Below, one piece after another: positions 33,796-41,996 of a stretch of 64,000 nucleotides of DNA. The stretch's first letter is position 1; each line of letters starts with the position of its first letter. Both the position numbers and the translations under genes were made by a program. Source of the stretch: Candidatus Moraniibacteriota bacterium (lineage in GTDB: Bacteria; Patescibacteria; Paceibacteria; Moranbacterales; UBA2206); contig JAUSNP010000003.1 in assembly GCA_030645735.1 (NCBI GenBank), forward strand, positions 62,001-126,000, read 5' to 3'. Below the pieces are notes generated by a model that was given only the letters and a program-made list of their open reading frames with translations, ran no database searches and had not been told where the DNA came from.

Positions 33796-33845
33796 AAAAG
33801 TGTTAGGATATTTTTAACAACAATTCACCCTGTCAAATAAATTTT

Positions 33846-34601
33846 ATGATAAAAGACTTTCTAAAACAGCTAGATTTCTCCGAGAAAGAATCAACCGTCT
33901 ATTTGGCGCTTTTGGAAATGGGATCAACTAAGCCTAGTGTTTTGGCCAAAAAAACCGGACTCAACCGCACGGCCGTCTATCTCATTTGCGACACCCTCTT
34001 GCAAAAAGGTCTGGTTAGCAAATACAAAAAAGGCGCTGGGACTTTTTTCAATGCACTAGATCCCAAACATCTAGTGACTTATCTAGAACGAGAAAAAGAA
34101 GAAAAAAATGAAGAGTTGGAAAAGCAAAAAACCAAAGCCTTGGAGCTTTTGCCACAATTCACTTCTATGCAAAACATTTACAGCGCCAACAAACCCAAGG
34201 TGCAATTCTTTGAAGGTGAAAAAGGCATGCGTGAAGCCTATGAAGACACACTGACGAGCAAAGGGATGATTCTGGCCTATGCCAATGTCGAAACCGTGCA
34301 TGAAGGTTTGCCGAATTTTTTTCCGGAATATTATAAGCGCCGAGCCAAAAACAAAATTTTCATCCGTGCCATCTTCACTGATAACAAACTCTCTCGGGAG
34401 CGTGCCAAACTAGACCAAATCGAAATGCGCGACACTCGTTTCGTCCAAACAGAATTCTCCCCCGAAATAAACATCTACAACAACAAAATGCTCGTAGCTT
34501 CTTGGAAAGAAAAAATAGCCATCATCATTGAGTCAAAAGAGCTGGCTGATCTGCAACGAGCAACTTTTGATTTGTTGTGGAACACTCTGCCGAGAAATTA
34601 A
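33846..34601 (+). CDS. TrmB-family transcriptional regulator
   Basis: 251 residues. Winged helix (residues ~10-65, STKPSVLAKKTGLNRTAVYLICDTLLQKG), a Glu/Lys-rich helix (~78-105) likely for dimerisation, and a C-terminal effector-like domain with YYKRRAKNKIFIRAIFTDN, as in TrmB relatives. Target and ligand unknown. Own promoter and own terminator: a single-gene unit. Confidence 0.85.
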   Translation: MIKDFLKQLDFSEKESTVYLALLEMGSTKPSVLAKKTGLNRTAVYLICDTLLQKGLVSKYKKGAGTFFNALDPKHLVTYLEREKEEKNEELEKQKTKALELLPQFTSMQNIYSANKPKVQFFEGEKGMREAYEDTLTSKGMILAYANVETVHEGLPNFFPEYYKRRAKNKIFIRAIFTDNKLSRERAKLDQIEMRDTRFVQTEFSPEINIYNNKMLVASWKEKIAIIIESKELADLQRATFDLLWNTLPRN

Positions 34602-34626
34602 ATTTTGAAATATTTTTTTTAGATAC

Positions 34627-34660
34627 AAAAAAGTAGCTTTATTTAGAAGCTACTTTTTTC
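34627..34660 (+). terminator. Terminator between converging genes
   Basis: Stem AAAAGTAGCTT/AAGCTACTTTT (34629-34639 with 34647-34657) followed by T; symmetrical enough to serve both strands. Confidence 0.88.
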
Positions 34661-34677
34661 AATAACATTTCAACTAA

Positions 34678-35415
34678 TCAGTCCTCATTTATCCGCACAG
34701 AATCTCCATCCACATAAGTAAACCACGGTACCGTGCAACATCCTTTTTTTTCTGAATAAAGATATAGTGTGGGAAGATTGGGATATAACATTCTATAATG
34801 TGGTGCTGAATAGGTTATAAAAATTTGATTTGCAAATTCTTTTTCCAAAATTTCAGACTCATTTTTTCTCATCACAGCATAGCATTTAGCGCTCAATCCC
34901 TTATCGCTACACAATGAGACATTATTGGCCTGTTTGATTAAATCTTTTTTTAATGGGAAAAATTGCCACCAAATTTTATTGTTTATACTTGCATCTTCAA
35001 GCACGCTTTCTGATGATAGACCATATTTGCTATACAGTTCACTTAGAAGAATCATCTTGAAATTATTTTCCCTGAACATCATCTGCATTTTTTTAATATA
35101 CTCGCCTATTGTGTCTTTTGGTATGCAATTATTGTCTGCGTGAATATCAGACAATATAAAAGTTACCTGCACACCCGGAGAATATATTTTATTTATTGAT
35201 TGCACCAATGAATTGAGGTAACCGACAGAATTTGCCTCAGCTTCATTGCAATCCGCTTTATTCCCAACGCCCCAATAACCAAATAGCGGAATTGGCAATC
35301 CAGCCTTCACGCTTTCAGCAATTATTTTTTCAACCTCATTTATTTTGTATGGATGGGCTCGCTTATATTTCCAAGTGTTTAGCTGACCACTTATTTGTGC
35401 AGTAATTTCATTCAT
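34678..35415 (-). CDS. Isonitrile-synthase-like (DIT1/PvcA family) protein
   Basis: 245 residues from the ATG at 35415, one base after the stop of the upstream gene. The motif order resembles the DIT1/PvcA family, which makes isonitriles from Tyr or Trp. It has a Pro-rich start LPIPLFGYW, then NKADCNEAEANSVGYLNSL, then INKIYSPGVQVTF followed by an Asp/His-containing motif (LSDIHADNN) in place of the usual SDGRVF. The protein is shorter than PvcA and the C-terminal half is divergent, with several cysteines (including CC near the end). Direct coupling to an asparagine-synthetase-like enzyme suggests an amino-acid-derived product. The family assignment is tentative. Confidence 0.5.
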   Translation of the reverse strand: MNEITAQISGQLNTWKYKRAHPYKINEVEKIIAESVKAGLPIPLFGYWGVGNKADCNEAEANSVGYLNSLVQSINKIYSPGVQVTFILSDIHADNNCIPKDTIGEYIKKMQMMFRENNFKMILLSELYSKYGLSSESVLEDASINNKIWWQFFPLKKDLIKQANNVSLCSDKGLSAKCYAVMRKNESEILEKEFANQIFITYSAPHYRMLYPNLPTLYLYSEKKGCCTVPWFTYVDGDSVRINED

Positions 35416-35416
35416 A

Positions 35417-37003
35417 CTAAAATTTCTTTTGATTAGGGATATTTTTCGCGTTAGCTGCAACCCTGTTTTTCATAAATTTAGCTTTGTCATAACCATTTTC
35501 CACGCATCTCTTCAACAGATAAGTTTCGATTTTGGTGTTGATGTTGAAAAATTTGATTTTTTTAGCTAAAGCAATTTGATCTTTCGCATATTCTTCTTCA
35601 GAATATTTTTCCTCAATAAATGTTTGGGAGTTATGATCTGGACCATTTGACCCCATTCCAGTTCCAGCATTGAAAGCTAATTTTGGTCTATTATAAACAT
35701 ACTCTGGCAACCTATCTTTGACTGCCTGCCGCAGAACATACTTTTCTTGAACCTGTCCGTCTTCCATTTTTTTCAAAAATAACTGCGGGTCAATTTGCAA
35801 AGCAAACTCCACGAAGTCTCTATCAAAAAATGGGGTTCGATTTTCCACAGTATAAAACATACTGGCTCTATCTACTCTTTGAATTTGAGTTCTGTGTAAA
35901 TCACCCACGAATTTTAATATTTTTTTCTCAACCACATCCATATCTAGTTCTTCTCTAAATTCTGGATATCCAGCACAGAGTTCATCTGCGCCTTCTCCTA
36001 ATAAAACAATGTTTATTCCCGCCTTTTTTGCCAAGCGTGATGCAATCATATTCATTGGCATGTTTCTGATTGGATTTGGTTCAATACTTTCACCCGTATA
36101 AATAGCTTGCTCAATCAATTCATTCCAATGTTCTTGCCATTTTTCAATGGGCTCAATTTGCTTAATATATTTTATGTTATTTTCTTTACAATATCGTTCC
36201 GCATAAATTGGATCTTCAGCACCCTCAGCTCCAACAATAATTGCTGTAACATTTTTATGATATTTTATTGCGGTTGCTAACACGGCTGTCGAATCAACTC
36301 CACCAGAAACTTGCACGCCAACTGGCAAATCAGTGTCCACGCGAATCTTAACGGCATTATCAAATAGTTCTCTCAATTTCTTAACCACAAAATCCTCATC
36401 TGAATAGATTCTCTTTCTTTTTAACTCAAAATATTTTTTCGGCTGCAAAGAATTTTCAAAATAATGTCCTGGTGCCAATTCTTTAATTTCCTTTACATCG
36501 GGAAGGATGGCAAGTTCCTTCATTTCAGAAGCAAAATAAATTTCACCTTTTTTATTTTCCGCATAATATAGTGGTTTTACGCCAATTATATCTCTAGCTG
36601 CAAAAAATGATTTATTTTTTGTATCATAAATTACAAAACCATACATACCCACCACTTCATCCAATACCTTAGCTCCCCACTTGATATATCCAGCCAGCAA
36701 TGTTTCCGTGTCAGAGTCTGTAAAAAATTTATATCCTTCTTTTATTAGCTTATTTTTGATTGTTTTATAGTTATAGATTTCTCCATTATACGCTATGGCA
36801 TATCTGCCATCCTCACTCACAATTGGTTGCTTGGCATGCTCACGATCCACAATAGCTAAACGATTAGTTCCCAAAACCGCACCATCAAAAACTTGATATT
36901 CATAATTATTATTTCCCCTATGTTCAATCTGGGCCAGCATTTTAATTATATTTGCTTCCCCAGCATATTTATCCGCATTGATAATTCCTGCGATTCCACA
37001 CAT
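35417..37003 (-). CDS. Asparagine synthetase-like amidotransferase
   Basis: 528 residues. N-terminal glutaminase domain with catalytic Cys2 (MCGIAGI), NGEIYNY, DSDTE and ARDIIGVKPLYY. Synthetase domain with PP-loop VQVSGGVDSTAVLA (residues ~235-248) and GEGADELCAGYPEF. All key residues for glutamine-dependent amide formation on an AMP-activated carboxylate are present. It could be a true AsnB or a specialised tailoring enzyme; being cotranscribed with an isonitrile-synthase-like gene favours the latter. It is preceded by a good promoter and no Shine-Dalgarno sequence. Confidence 0.9.
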   Translation of the reverse strand: MCGIAGIINADKYAGEANIIKMLAQIEHRGNNNYEYQVFDGAVLGTNRLAIVDREHAKQPIVSEDGRYAIAYNGEIYNYKTIKNKLIKEGYKFFTDSDTETLLAGYIKWGAKVLDEVVGMYGFVIYDTKNKSFFAARDIIGVKPLYYAENKKGEIYFASEMKELAILPDVKEIKELAPGHYFENSLQPKKYFELKRKRIYSDEDFVVKKLRELFDNAVKIRVDTDLPVGVQVSGGVDSTAVLATAIKYHKNVTAIIVGAEGAEDPIYAERYCKENNIKYIKQIEPIEKWQEHWNELIEQAIYTGESIEPNPIRNMPMNMIASRLAKKAGINIVLLGEGADELCAGYPEFREELDMDVVEKKILKFVGDLHRTQIQRVDRASMFYTVENRTPFFDRDFVEFALQIDPQLFLKKMEDGQVQEKYVLRQAVKDRLPEYVYNRPKLAFNAGTGMGSNGPDHNSQTFIEEKYSEEEYAKDQIALAKKIKFFNINTKIETYLLKRCVENGYDKAKFMKNRVAANAKNIPNQKKF

Positions 37004-37041
37004 ATTTTTTATTATTTAAAAAATTAGATTTACTTATATAA

Positions 37042-37070
37042 ATTATATTCTCAATACCTACTAATCACAA
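37042..37070 (-). promoter_or_regulatory. Promoter of the asparagine-synthetase-like operon
   Basis: On the minus strand TTGTGA (37065-37070), a 17-base spacer and TATAAT (37042-37047). An inverted repeat AAATTTAGAA/TTCTAAATTT (37069-37105) lies just upstream and touches the -35 box. Confidence 0.75.
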
Positions 37071-37107
37071 ATTTAGAATTACAATACCCTTATACTTCTA
37101 AATTTAT

Positions 37108-37135
37108 GAGCAAGAGGAATTTTCCCCTCTTGCTC
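37108..37135 (-). terminator. Hairpin after the 37142-37951 gene
   Basis: Perfect 10-bp stem GAGCAAGAGG/CCTCTTGCTC (37108-37117 with 37126-37135). The T tract is interrupted, so termination strength is uncertain. Confidence 0.65.
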
Positions 37136-37141
37136 AGCTGG

Positions 37142-37951
37142 CTACTTTTTTTGTAGCCCAATCACTACTCGCGTGATACAGAAACTCGCAACATACGCCA
37201 TGAGCGTTCCCCAAACAAAACCAAACTGTGGGAAAACGATTCTAGCCACTATCGCATATGTAAACAATGTGATGGATCCGATGGCTACTTTCCGAATCAT
37301 TGCATGTAACCTCTCTGCCCCATAATGCCAGTGAAAAACTATTAGCGCAGAGGAAAGTGCGGCCGGAAAGACAGAAAATACTCCGCCCCAGAATGGGCTT
37401 ACTGTCTTGCTGAGTAAAACAATCAGCGCGACAATAAATCCAATAAACACTGCCCGACCAATCTTCTGTCCGAAAGTATACTTTACCGCTGGCAGAGAGC
37501 TTTCTACACAATGTAATTTGCGAGATATCAACAACTGCCCAACGCAAATCAACACTGCATACCCAACTATTCCAATCAACAGACTGGAAACTTTGAAATA
37601 TACAACTGGCGATACAATCGCCAACCATACCACACTGCTTGCAACTAGACTTACACCTATCTGCATTATCTTGTGCAATTTCATGTTTCGCTCTGCCACA
37701 TTGACATACACAATCGCGAACACGATGATTGCGCCCAATGCAACAAGCGTGCTGGGAACAATTCTCGCCACAGCCTCTGGTGATACCGTCCAGCCGAGGA
37801 AAAAATATCCCAAGGCTATGGTGGACGGAAACGACAGAATGATACCAGCAGTGCGACTACTAGCTCGTTCAGCCATGAAAGTCAGCAACGCAATAACTGC
37901 GCCACCAACTACGAACGCCGCTACTACTTGTATTGCTAATATATTAGTCAT
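37142..37951 (-). CDS. Polytopic membrane protein with internal duplication
   Basis: 269 residues, about eight membrane segments. The two halves look related: SRTAGIILSFPSTIALGYFF in the first and SPFWGGVFSVFPAALSSAL in the second, a pattern like DUF3147-type membrane proteins. Function unknown; transport is plausible. AAAGGAGA precedes the ATG and a consensus promoter lies further upstream. It is divergent from the double Lrp-type regulator, its likely controller. Confidence 0.7.
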   Translation of the reverse strand: MTNILAIQVVAAFVVGGAVIALLTFMAERASSRTAGIILSFPSTIALGYFFLGWTVSPEAVARIVPSTLVALGAIIVFAIVYVNVAERNMKLHKIMQIGVSLVASSVVWLAIVSPVVYFKVSSLLIGIVGYAVLICVGQLLISRKLHCVESSLPAVKYTFGQKIGRAVFIGFIVALIVLLSKTVSPFWGGVFSVFPAALSSALIVFHWHYGAERLHAMIRKVAIGSITLFTYAIVARIVFPQFGFVWGTLMAYVASFCITRVVIGLQKK

Positions 37952-38017
37952 GCCGTTCTCCTTTTTTGGATGATTTTAAAAGAGCCTTATTGTTAAGATT
38001 AACCATCCTAACGATAA

Positions 38018-38046
38018 ATTATAGCACCATTTGGACATTATTTCAA
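38018..38046 (-). promoter_or_regulatory. Promoter of the polytopic membrane protein gene
   Basis: On the minus strand TTGAAA (38041-38046), a 17-base spacer and TATAAT (38018-38023). Confidence 0.85.
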
Positions 38047-38054
38047 TAGTTTAC

Positions 38055-38083
38055 TTGATATTTCATAAATAATGTGCTAAAAT
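38055..38083 (+). promoter_or_regulatory. Promoter of the Lrp-type regulator gene
   Basis: TTGATA (38055-38060), a 17-base spacer and TAAAAT (38078-38083). The two divergent -35 boxes are eight bases apart, so one bound regulator could control both. Confidence 0.75.
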
Positions 38084-38109
38084 TGGAATATAAGTATAAG
38101 ATTTAAAGA

Positions 38110-39117
38110 ATGAACCTCACACAACTCGACAAAAAAATCCTTTTTGAACTCGACAAAGACGGTCGAGTCTCCTTTTCTGAGATAGCCCGTGTGATTGGCA
38201 CAACCCCGCAAGTTGTGAAATATCATTTCGAACAACTTGTGGATAACCAAGTAATCAAGCACTTTTGGGCATTTATCGACTACGACAAGGCTGATTATTC
38301 CTTTTTCTGGGGCTATTGGCTGAAATTCAGTGGCCAAACCAAAGAACAGGAGACAGAAATGTATGCTGACTTCAATTCCAATCCCTATATGCCCATTGTG
38401 ATGCGCACAGATGGCTATGCTGATGTGTATATTTGTTTGATTAGCAAGGATGTTTTTAGTCACAATGCAATGTTGCAAGATTTGTTTACCAAATATGGTC
38501 AGAACATTGTTTCGTCAGATATCTTTGTTGGATTGCAATTCACCAAGTTTCCGCGCACCTATCTGGTCGGTCAAGCAAATGAATTTCAAAAACATGCCGT
38601 GTCTGGCGGAACCCAAGAAAAAATCAAGCTCACTGAAACAGATCGCCAGATGTTGTCACTTTTGCAAATGGATGGTCGGATGGAATTCACCAAGATTGCC
38701 AAGATCCTCGGTGTTTCGGTTGGACTAGTGCACAAGCATTACAACAAACTAGAAAAAAGTGGTGTCATCACCAAAATTGCCTATACTTTGAATTATCAAA
38801 AAGCTGGGCTCTTGCTCTATCGGGTGTGTTTCAAGATCATTCAATTTGATTCCGCGCGTGCGGATGAATTGTATAAATTTTGTTGCCTGCACCCCAATAT
38901 CATCAACCATGTTAGTGGCATGGGCAACTGGGAATTGTTGCTCGACATTGAAATTGAAAATCGTGAAGCTTTGCGCGATCTCATTCGTGAAATGAAAAAT
39001 CAATTCAAAGACATCCTTCGCCAAGTGGAAATCAATGAGGTGTATCAATTAGACAAGTTCACACAAATGGCGATTGAATATCCAAACCTTTTGCAAAACA
39101 AAAACAACCTCAAATAG
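38110..39117 (+). CDS. Double Lrp/AsnC-type regulator
   Basis: 335 residues, about twice the usual Lrp length. Two HTH domains: residues ~3-55 (VSFSEIARVIGTTPQVVKYH) and ~177-230 (MEFTKIAKILGVSVGLVHKHY). Each is followed by a domain of ~110 residues in the position of the RAM effector domain. Lrp/AsnC proteins bind amino acids and pack DNA into oligomers; a fused pair acts as a built-in dimer. The likely target is the divergent membrane protein. The gene's terminator overlaps its stop codon. Confidence 0.8.
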   Translation: MNLTQLDKKILFELDKDGRVSFSEIARVIGTTPQVVKYHFEQLVDNQVIKHFWAFIDYDKADYSFFWGYWLKFSGQTKEQETEMYADFNSNPYMPIVMRTDGYADVYICLISKDVFSHNAMLQDLFTKYGQNIVSSDIFVGLQFTKFPRTYLVGQANEFQKHAVSGGTQEKIKLTETDRQMLSLLQMDGRMEFTKIAKILGVSVGLVHKHYNKLEKSGVITKIAYTLNYQKAGLLLYRVCFKIIQFDSARADELYKFCCLHPNIINHVSGMGNWELLLDIEIENREALRDLIREMKNQFKDILRQVEINEVYQLDKFTQMAIEYPNLLQNKNNLK

Positions 39118-39133
39118 TGAGGTTGTTTTTTGC
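39103..39133 (+). terminator. Terminator of the Lrp-type regulator
   Basis: Perfect 10-bp stem AACAACCTCA/TGAGGTTGTT (39103-39112 with 39118-39127), then TTTT. The stop codon TAG lies in the loop. Confidence 0.92.
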
Positions 39134-39148
39134 TAGCAATACTTCTTC

Positions 39149-39478
39149 TTACAGCTTGGCTTCCAATTCAGCTTTGAAAACATCTTTCGGTCTGAAGCCC
39201 ACGAAATCTTCGATGACTTTTCCGGCTTTGAAAAGTTTCATATTGGGGATGCTTTGGATTTCATAACGCCCCGCGATGGCTTGGTGACTGGTGTCTTCCA
39301 CATCCAATTTAGCAATCACAATTTTGCCGTTCAAATCTTGCGCCAATTCGTCCAACACTGGTGCCATCATACGACACGGTCCGCACCACGGCGCCCAAAA
39401 ATCCACTAGCACTGGTAGCTCACTTTGCAAAACTTCTTTGTCAAAATTTTCACTCGTCAACACAATAACTTTGCTCAT
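39149..39478 (-). CDS. trxA: Thioredoxin
   Basis: 109 residues with the active site WCGPC (VDFWAPWCGPCRMM, residues ~27-40), the cis-Pro motif QSIPNMKLF and normal length. It reduces disulfides in cytoplasmic proteins. No signal peptide. No Shine-Dalgarno sequence. The CsoR-family gene lies 139 bases upstream on the same strand, with a dispersed palindrome between them. Confidence 0.97.
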   Translation of the reverse strand: MSKVIVLTSENFDKEVLQSELPVLVDFWAPWCGPCRMMAPVLDELAQDLNGKIVIAKLDVEDTSHQAIAGRYEIQSIPNMKLFKAGKVIEDFVGFRPKDVFKAELEAKL

Positions 39479-39517
39479 ATTTTTATTCTTAGTTTTATTA
39501 AAAAAATTAATTATTGT

Positions 39518-39610
39518 CTGTCATTGCGAAGGAGGAACGACTGTGGCAATCTCAAGTTTGGATGCACGAATCATGGGATTGCCACGCTCCTTCGTCGCTC
39601 GCAATGACAA
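39518..39610. repeat. Dispersed palindromic repeat, copy 2
   Basis: Inverted relative to the copy at 31529-31629; 37 bases (39573-39609) are identical to it. Its own ends, TGTCATTGCGA and TCGCAATGACA, are inverted repeats. Confidence 0.85.
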
Positions 39611-39617
39611 GGTGTGA

Positions 39618-39899
39618 TTAGCTCGCCTTGAACAATGTTTGCAAAAACTTTTCATCAATCTCCTTGTGTGCTTTTCTTTTGCACAAAAATTCATCTTTCA
39701 AAAGTTCAATGCCCAACATCGCCACTGCTTGGCGAATGGCCGATATCTGCTGAATGATATCCAAGCATTCTCTTTCCGATTCCACCATCCTTTTGATGCC
39801 ACCAATCTGCCCCTCGATCCGCGCAATTCTTTTTATCACTTTTTCATGCGCAACTTTTTTCGTTGCTATTTTGTTTTTTACCACTCTTTTTTTCTCCAT
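39618..39899 (-). CDS. CsoR-family metal/persulfide-sensing repressor
   Basis: 93 residues. All-helical DUF156/CsoR fold: RIARIEGQIGGIKRMV, ECLDIIQQISAIRQAV, then ELLKDEFLCKRK. The first cysteine is in the usual place. The second-helix His of copper sensors is replaced by Glu, and the second Cys is one position earlier than in CsoR, where a Lys now stands. Copper sensing by the standard site is therefore doubtful; thiol or persulfide sensing as in CstR, or another metal, is possible. Its promoter overlaps a CsoR/CstR-like operator. trxA downstream could be part of its regulon. Confidence 0.85.
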   Translation of the reverse strand: MEKKRVVKNKIATKKVAHEKVIKRIARIEGQIGGIKRMVESERECLDIIQQISAIRQAVAMLGIELLKDEFLCKRKAHKEIDEKFLQTLFKAS

Positions 39900-39938
39900 A
39901 CTTTTGAACTTTAGACTTTCGACTTTTAACTTACTTGC

Positions 39939-39981
39939 TATACTCCCCTAGAGTATATCCCAATCTATCCTAATTTGTCAA
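39939..39981 (-). promoter_or_regulatory. Promoter and operator of the CsoR-family gene
   Basis: On the minus strand TTGACA (39976-39981), an 18-base spacer and TATACT (39952-39957). The operator TATACTC-N5-GAGTATA (39939-39957), with a CCCCTA centre, covers the -10 box and resembles known CsoR/CstR sites, which predicts autorepression. Confidence 0.8.
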
Positions 39982-39990
39982 GCCAAACAA

Positions 39991-40017
39991 AAAACTAGGC
40001 CTCCGCCTAGTTTTTAT
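39991..40017 (-). terminator. Terminator of the PEBP gene
   Basis: Stem AAAACTAGGC/GCCTAGTTTT (39991-40000 with 40005-40014), four-base loop, T run on both strands. Confidence 0.88.
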
Positions 40018-40033
40018 TCCCTCAACAATATTT

Positions 40034-40489
40034 CTAATAACTCTCGCTCTGCACTCGCTCATAGTATCCGCGTAAAATAACCCGCTCTATGATATGCCCT
40101 TCCATGAGTTTGCGAATTTGATCCTTGTTTAGGTTTGAATTAGGAGGAAGCAATGTGTCGAGCGCATATAATTTAAATAAATAGACATGCGTACCGCTGG
40201 GCGGACAAAATTTCACAAAACCGTGTTTACCTAGCTCATTTAGACCCTCAATTGCATCGACAGGTTTTTTGTTTTTCTTAATTTCTTGCGCCTCGGGTTT
40301 CAAATTCCAAAACAACCAATGAATAAATTTTCCGCCTGGCGCATCTGGATCATCAATCATCAACACCAAACTCTCTGCTCCCGCCGGAACTTCAGAAATT
40401 TCTAACGGCGGACTGGCGCCATCACCATCACAAGAATAGGTCATAGGGATAGCTTGTCCATTTTTAAAGGCTGCGCTTGTTAGTTTCAT
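40034..40489 (-). CDS. YbhB/YbcL-family (PEBP) protein
   Basis: 151 residues. Signature CDGDGASPPLEI, then VLMIDDPDAPGGKFIHWLFWNL, the phosphatidylethanolamine-binding/Raf-kinase-inhibitor fold with its ligand pocket. No signal peptide. Bacterial members are poorly understood. It is a single-gene unit between dnaN and a terminator. Confidence 0.92.
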   Translation of the reverse strand: MKLTSAAFKNGQAIPMTYSCDGDGASPPLEISEVPAGAESLVLMIDDPDAPGGKFIHWLFWNLKPEAQEIKKNKKPVDAIEGLNELGKHGFVKFCPPSGTHVYLFKLYALDTLLPPNSNLNKDQIRKLMEGHIIERVILRGYYERVQSESY

Positions 40490-40568
40490 AGGTTTTTGTT
40501 AAGCGTGTTTCAAACACACTTAGTATTAAAATTAAGTTTCTGCTTAATTCCGCACCTACTTTTCTGAA

Positions 40569-41723
40569 TTAACTCTTAATTGGCATCACGATATAGGTGT
40601 AGTTTTCCAAAACTTCGCCAGTTTTTTCATCTATTTCCTTAATTGCCACTGGGGAAGATTCACTGTTCATCAAAATTGCAACTTTGGAGGTAGTGCTTGT
40701 ATTCACACCATCTAAAAGATATTTGGCATTAAAAACTATTTCCTGAGATGACCCTGTGATGTCCACAACCACCTCAGAAGAGTTTTCACCTGTCTCTACG
40801 CTCCTAGCTTCAATAAGGGTTTTTTCTGTGTCAGCGTCGATTTTTAGCACAACCTCATTAGTTTTGCCGTTCGCGAAAATACTCGACATCTTGATCGCCC
40901 CCTGAATCAGGCTTTTTTCACCTACGATGCGGGTTTTAAATTCGGTCGGCATAATATGCTTGTATTCAGGATATTTTCCATTAATCAAACGAGAAACTAT
41001 ATTAGTTCCGTCTGTTTCAAAAAATATTTGTCCCTCTTCAATCGCGATTTGCACATCTTGCTCAATATCGCCCGCAATAATTCTCGACAATTCAATAAAT
41101 GTTGTGGCTGGAATAATTAGGGATTCTTTTTTAGTTATAAAGTCCGTGTAACCCGCGCCAATATTTTCCACATCCAATTCTAATTTATCTTCAACTAAGC
41201 GAAAACTATCAGTAGAAGCAAAGAGAAGCTCTTTTTCTTTTAAAATTACGTTGATTCCGGTTAGTTCTTGGCGAGTTTCATTAATAGCTACGCAAGTTAT
41301 AACTTTCGAAATTATATTTTTCAACTTTGAGCTGGGAATATTCAAAATAAATTCTGTGTTTTTCTTGGGTATGAGCGGGAAATCCTCAGCTGATAAGCCT
41401 TTTATCATAGCTTTCGCTGTACCACTTTGAATTTTTAGATTTTGCTCCACAACTTCCATAATAATATTCTCTCCGTGTGGTAAATTATTCACAAAATTAC
41501 TAATGAGCTTGGCGGGAATGGTTATTTTACCCTCCTTTTCTATTTTGGCACCAATTTGCACTGAAACTCCAATTTCCAAATTAGTTGCTGAAAGTTTCAA
41601 ACCGCCCATTTCTATTTCAAATAAAATATTATTTAAAATAGGGAGGGTGTTTTGTTTAGAAACCATTCTTTCTGAATTGAAGATAGCTTTCTTGAAATTT
41701 TCCTGAGTACAAATTAGTTTCAT
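40569..41723 (-). CDS. dnaN: DNA polymerase III beta clamp
   Basis: 384 residues. Ring-shaped sliding clamp with three domains of ~125 residues; recognised by LPILNNILFEIEMGGLKLSATNLEIGVSVQ and the C-terminal YTYIVMPIKS. It holds the replicase on DNA. It follows dnaA on the same strand, the common dnaA-dnaN order, with a 273-base gap that contains DnaA-box-like sequences. Confidence 0.96.
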   Translation of the reverse strand: MKLICTQENFKKAIFNSERMVSKQNTLPILNNILFEIEMGGLKLSATNLEIGVSVQIGAKIEKEGKITIPAKLISNFVNNLPHGENIIMEVVEQNLKIQSGTAKAMIKGLSAEDFPLIPKKNTEFILNIPSSKLKNIISKVITCVAINETRQELTGINVILKEKELLFASTDSFRLVEDKLELDVENIGAGYTDFITKKESLIIPATTFIELSRIIAGDIEQDVQIAIEEGQIFFETDGTNIVSRLINGKYPEYKHIMPTEFKTRIVGEKSLIQGAIKMSSIFANGKTNEVVLKIDADTEKTLIEARSVETGENSSEVVVDITGSSQEIVFNAKYLLDGVNTSTTSKVAILMNSESSPVAIKEIDEKTGEVLENYTYIVMPIKS

Positions 41724-41833
41724 AGTATTAATATAATAATCTATTAAATATATTTATAAAGTTATTGTTTATTATATAGTAAATCAATTTCTGGGGATAT
41801 GTGTTTTTAATGGCTTGATAGAAGCAAAAAATC

Positions 41834-41991
41834 TGTGCATAACTAGGTGGATAAGGTTGACTAGTGATAGTTAACGTCAGAGGGGATAATTTTTTAGTGT
41901 GGCTAGGTTGTTTTTTAATTCACAGGTTGGGTAGTGTTTGGGGTGGGTTATGCGCAGGGATGTTCAGGGGTTAAACTACAGGTTATACACA
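41834..41991. other. DnaA-box-like sequences between dnaA and dnaN
   Basis: TTATACACA (41983-41991) and the complement of TTATGCACA (41834-41842) fit the DnaA-box consensus TTWTNCACA. TTATGCGCA (41948-41956) and the complement of TTATCCACC (41846-41854) are near matches. The gap 41724-41996 holds no gene. Confidence 0.55.
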
Positions 41992-41996
41992 GTTTA

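Noticed and set aside
31529..39610. Two dispersed 100-base repeats considered as insertion-sequence ends.
   Set aside because: No transposase gene lies between them, and each copy is itself palindromic, which fits an extragenic palindrome better.
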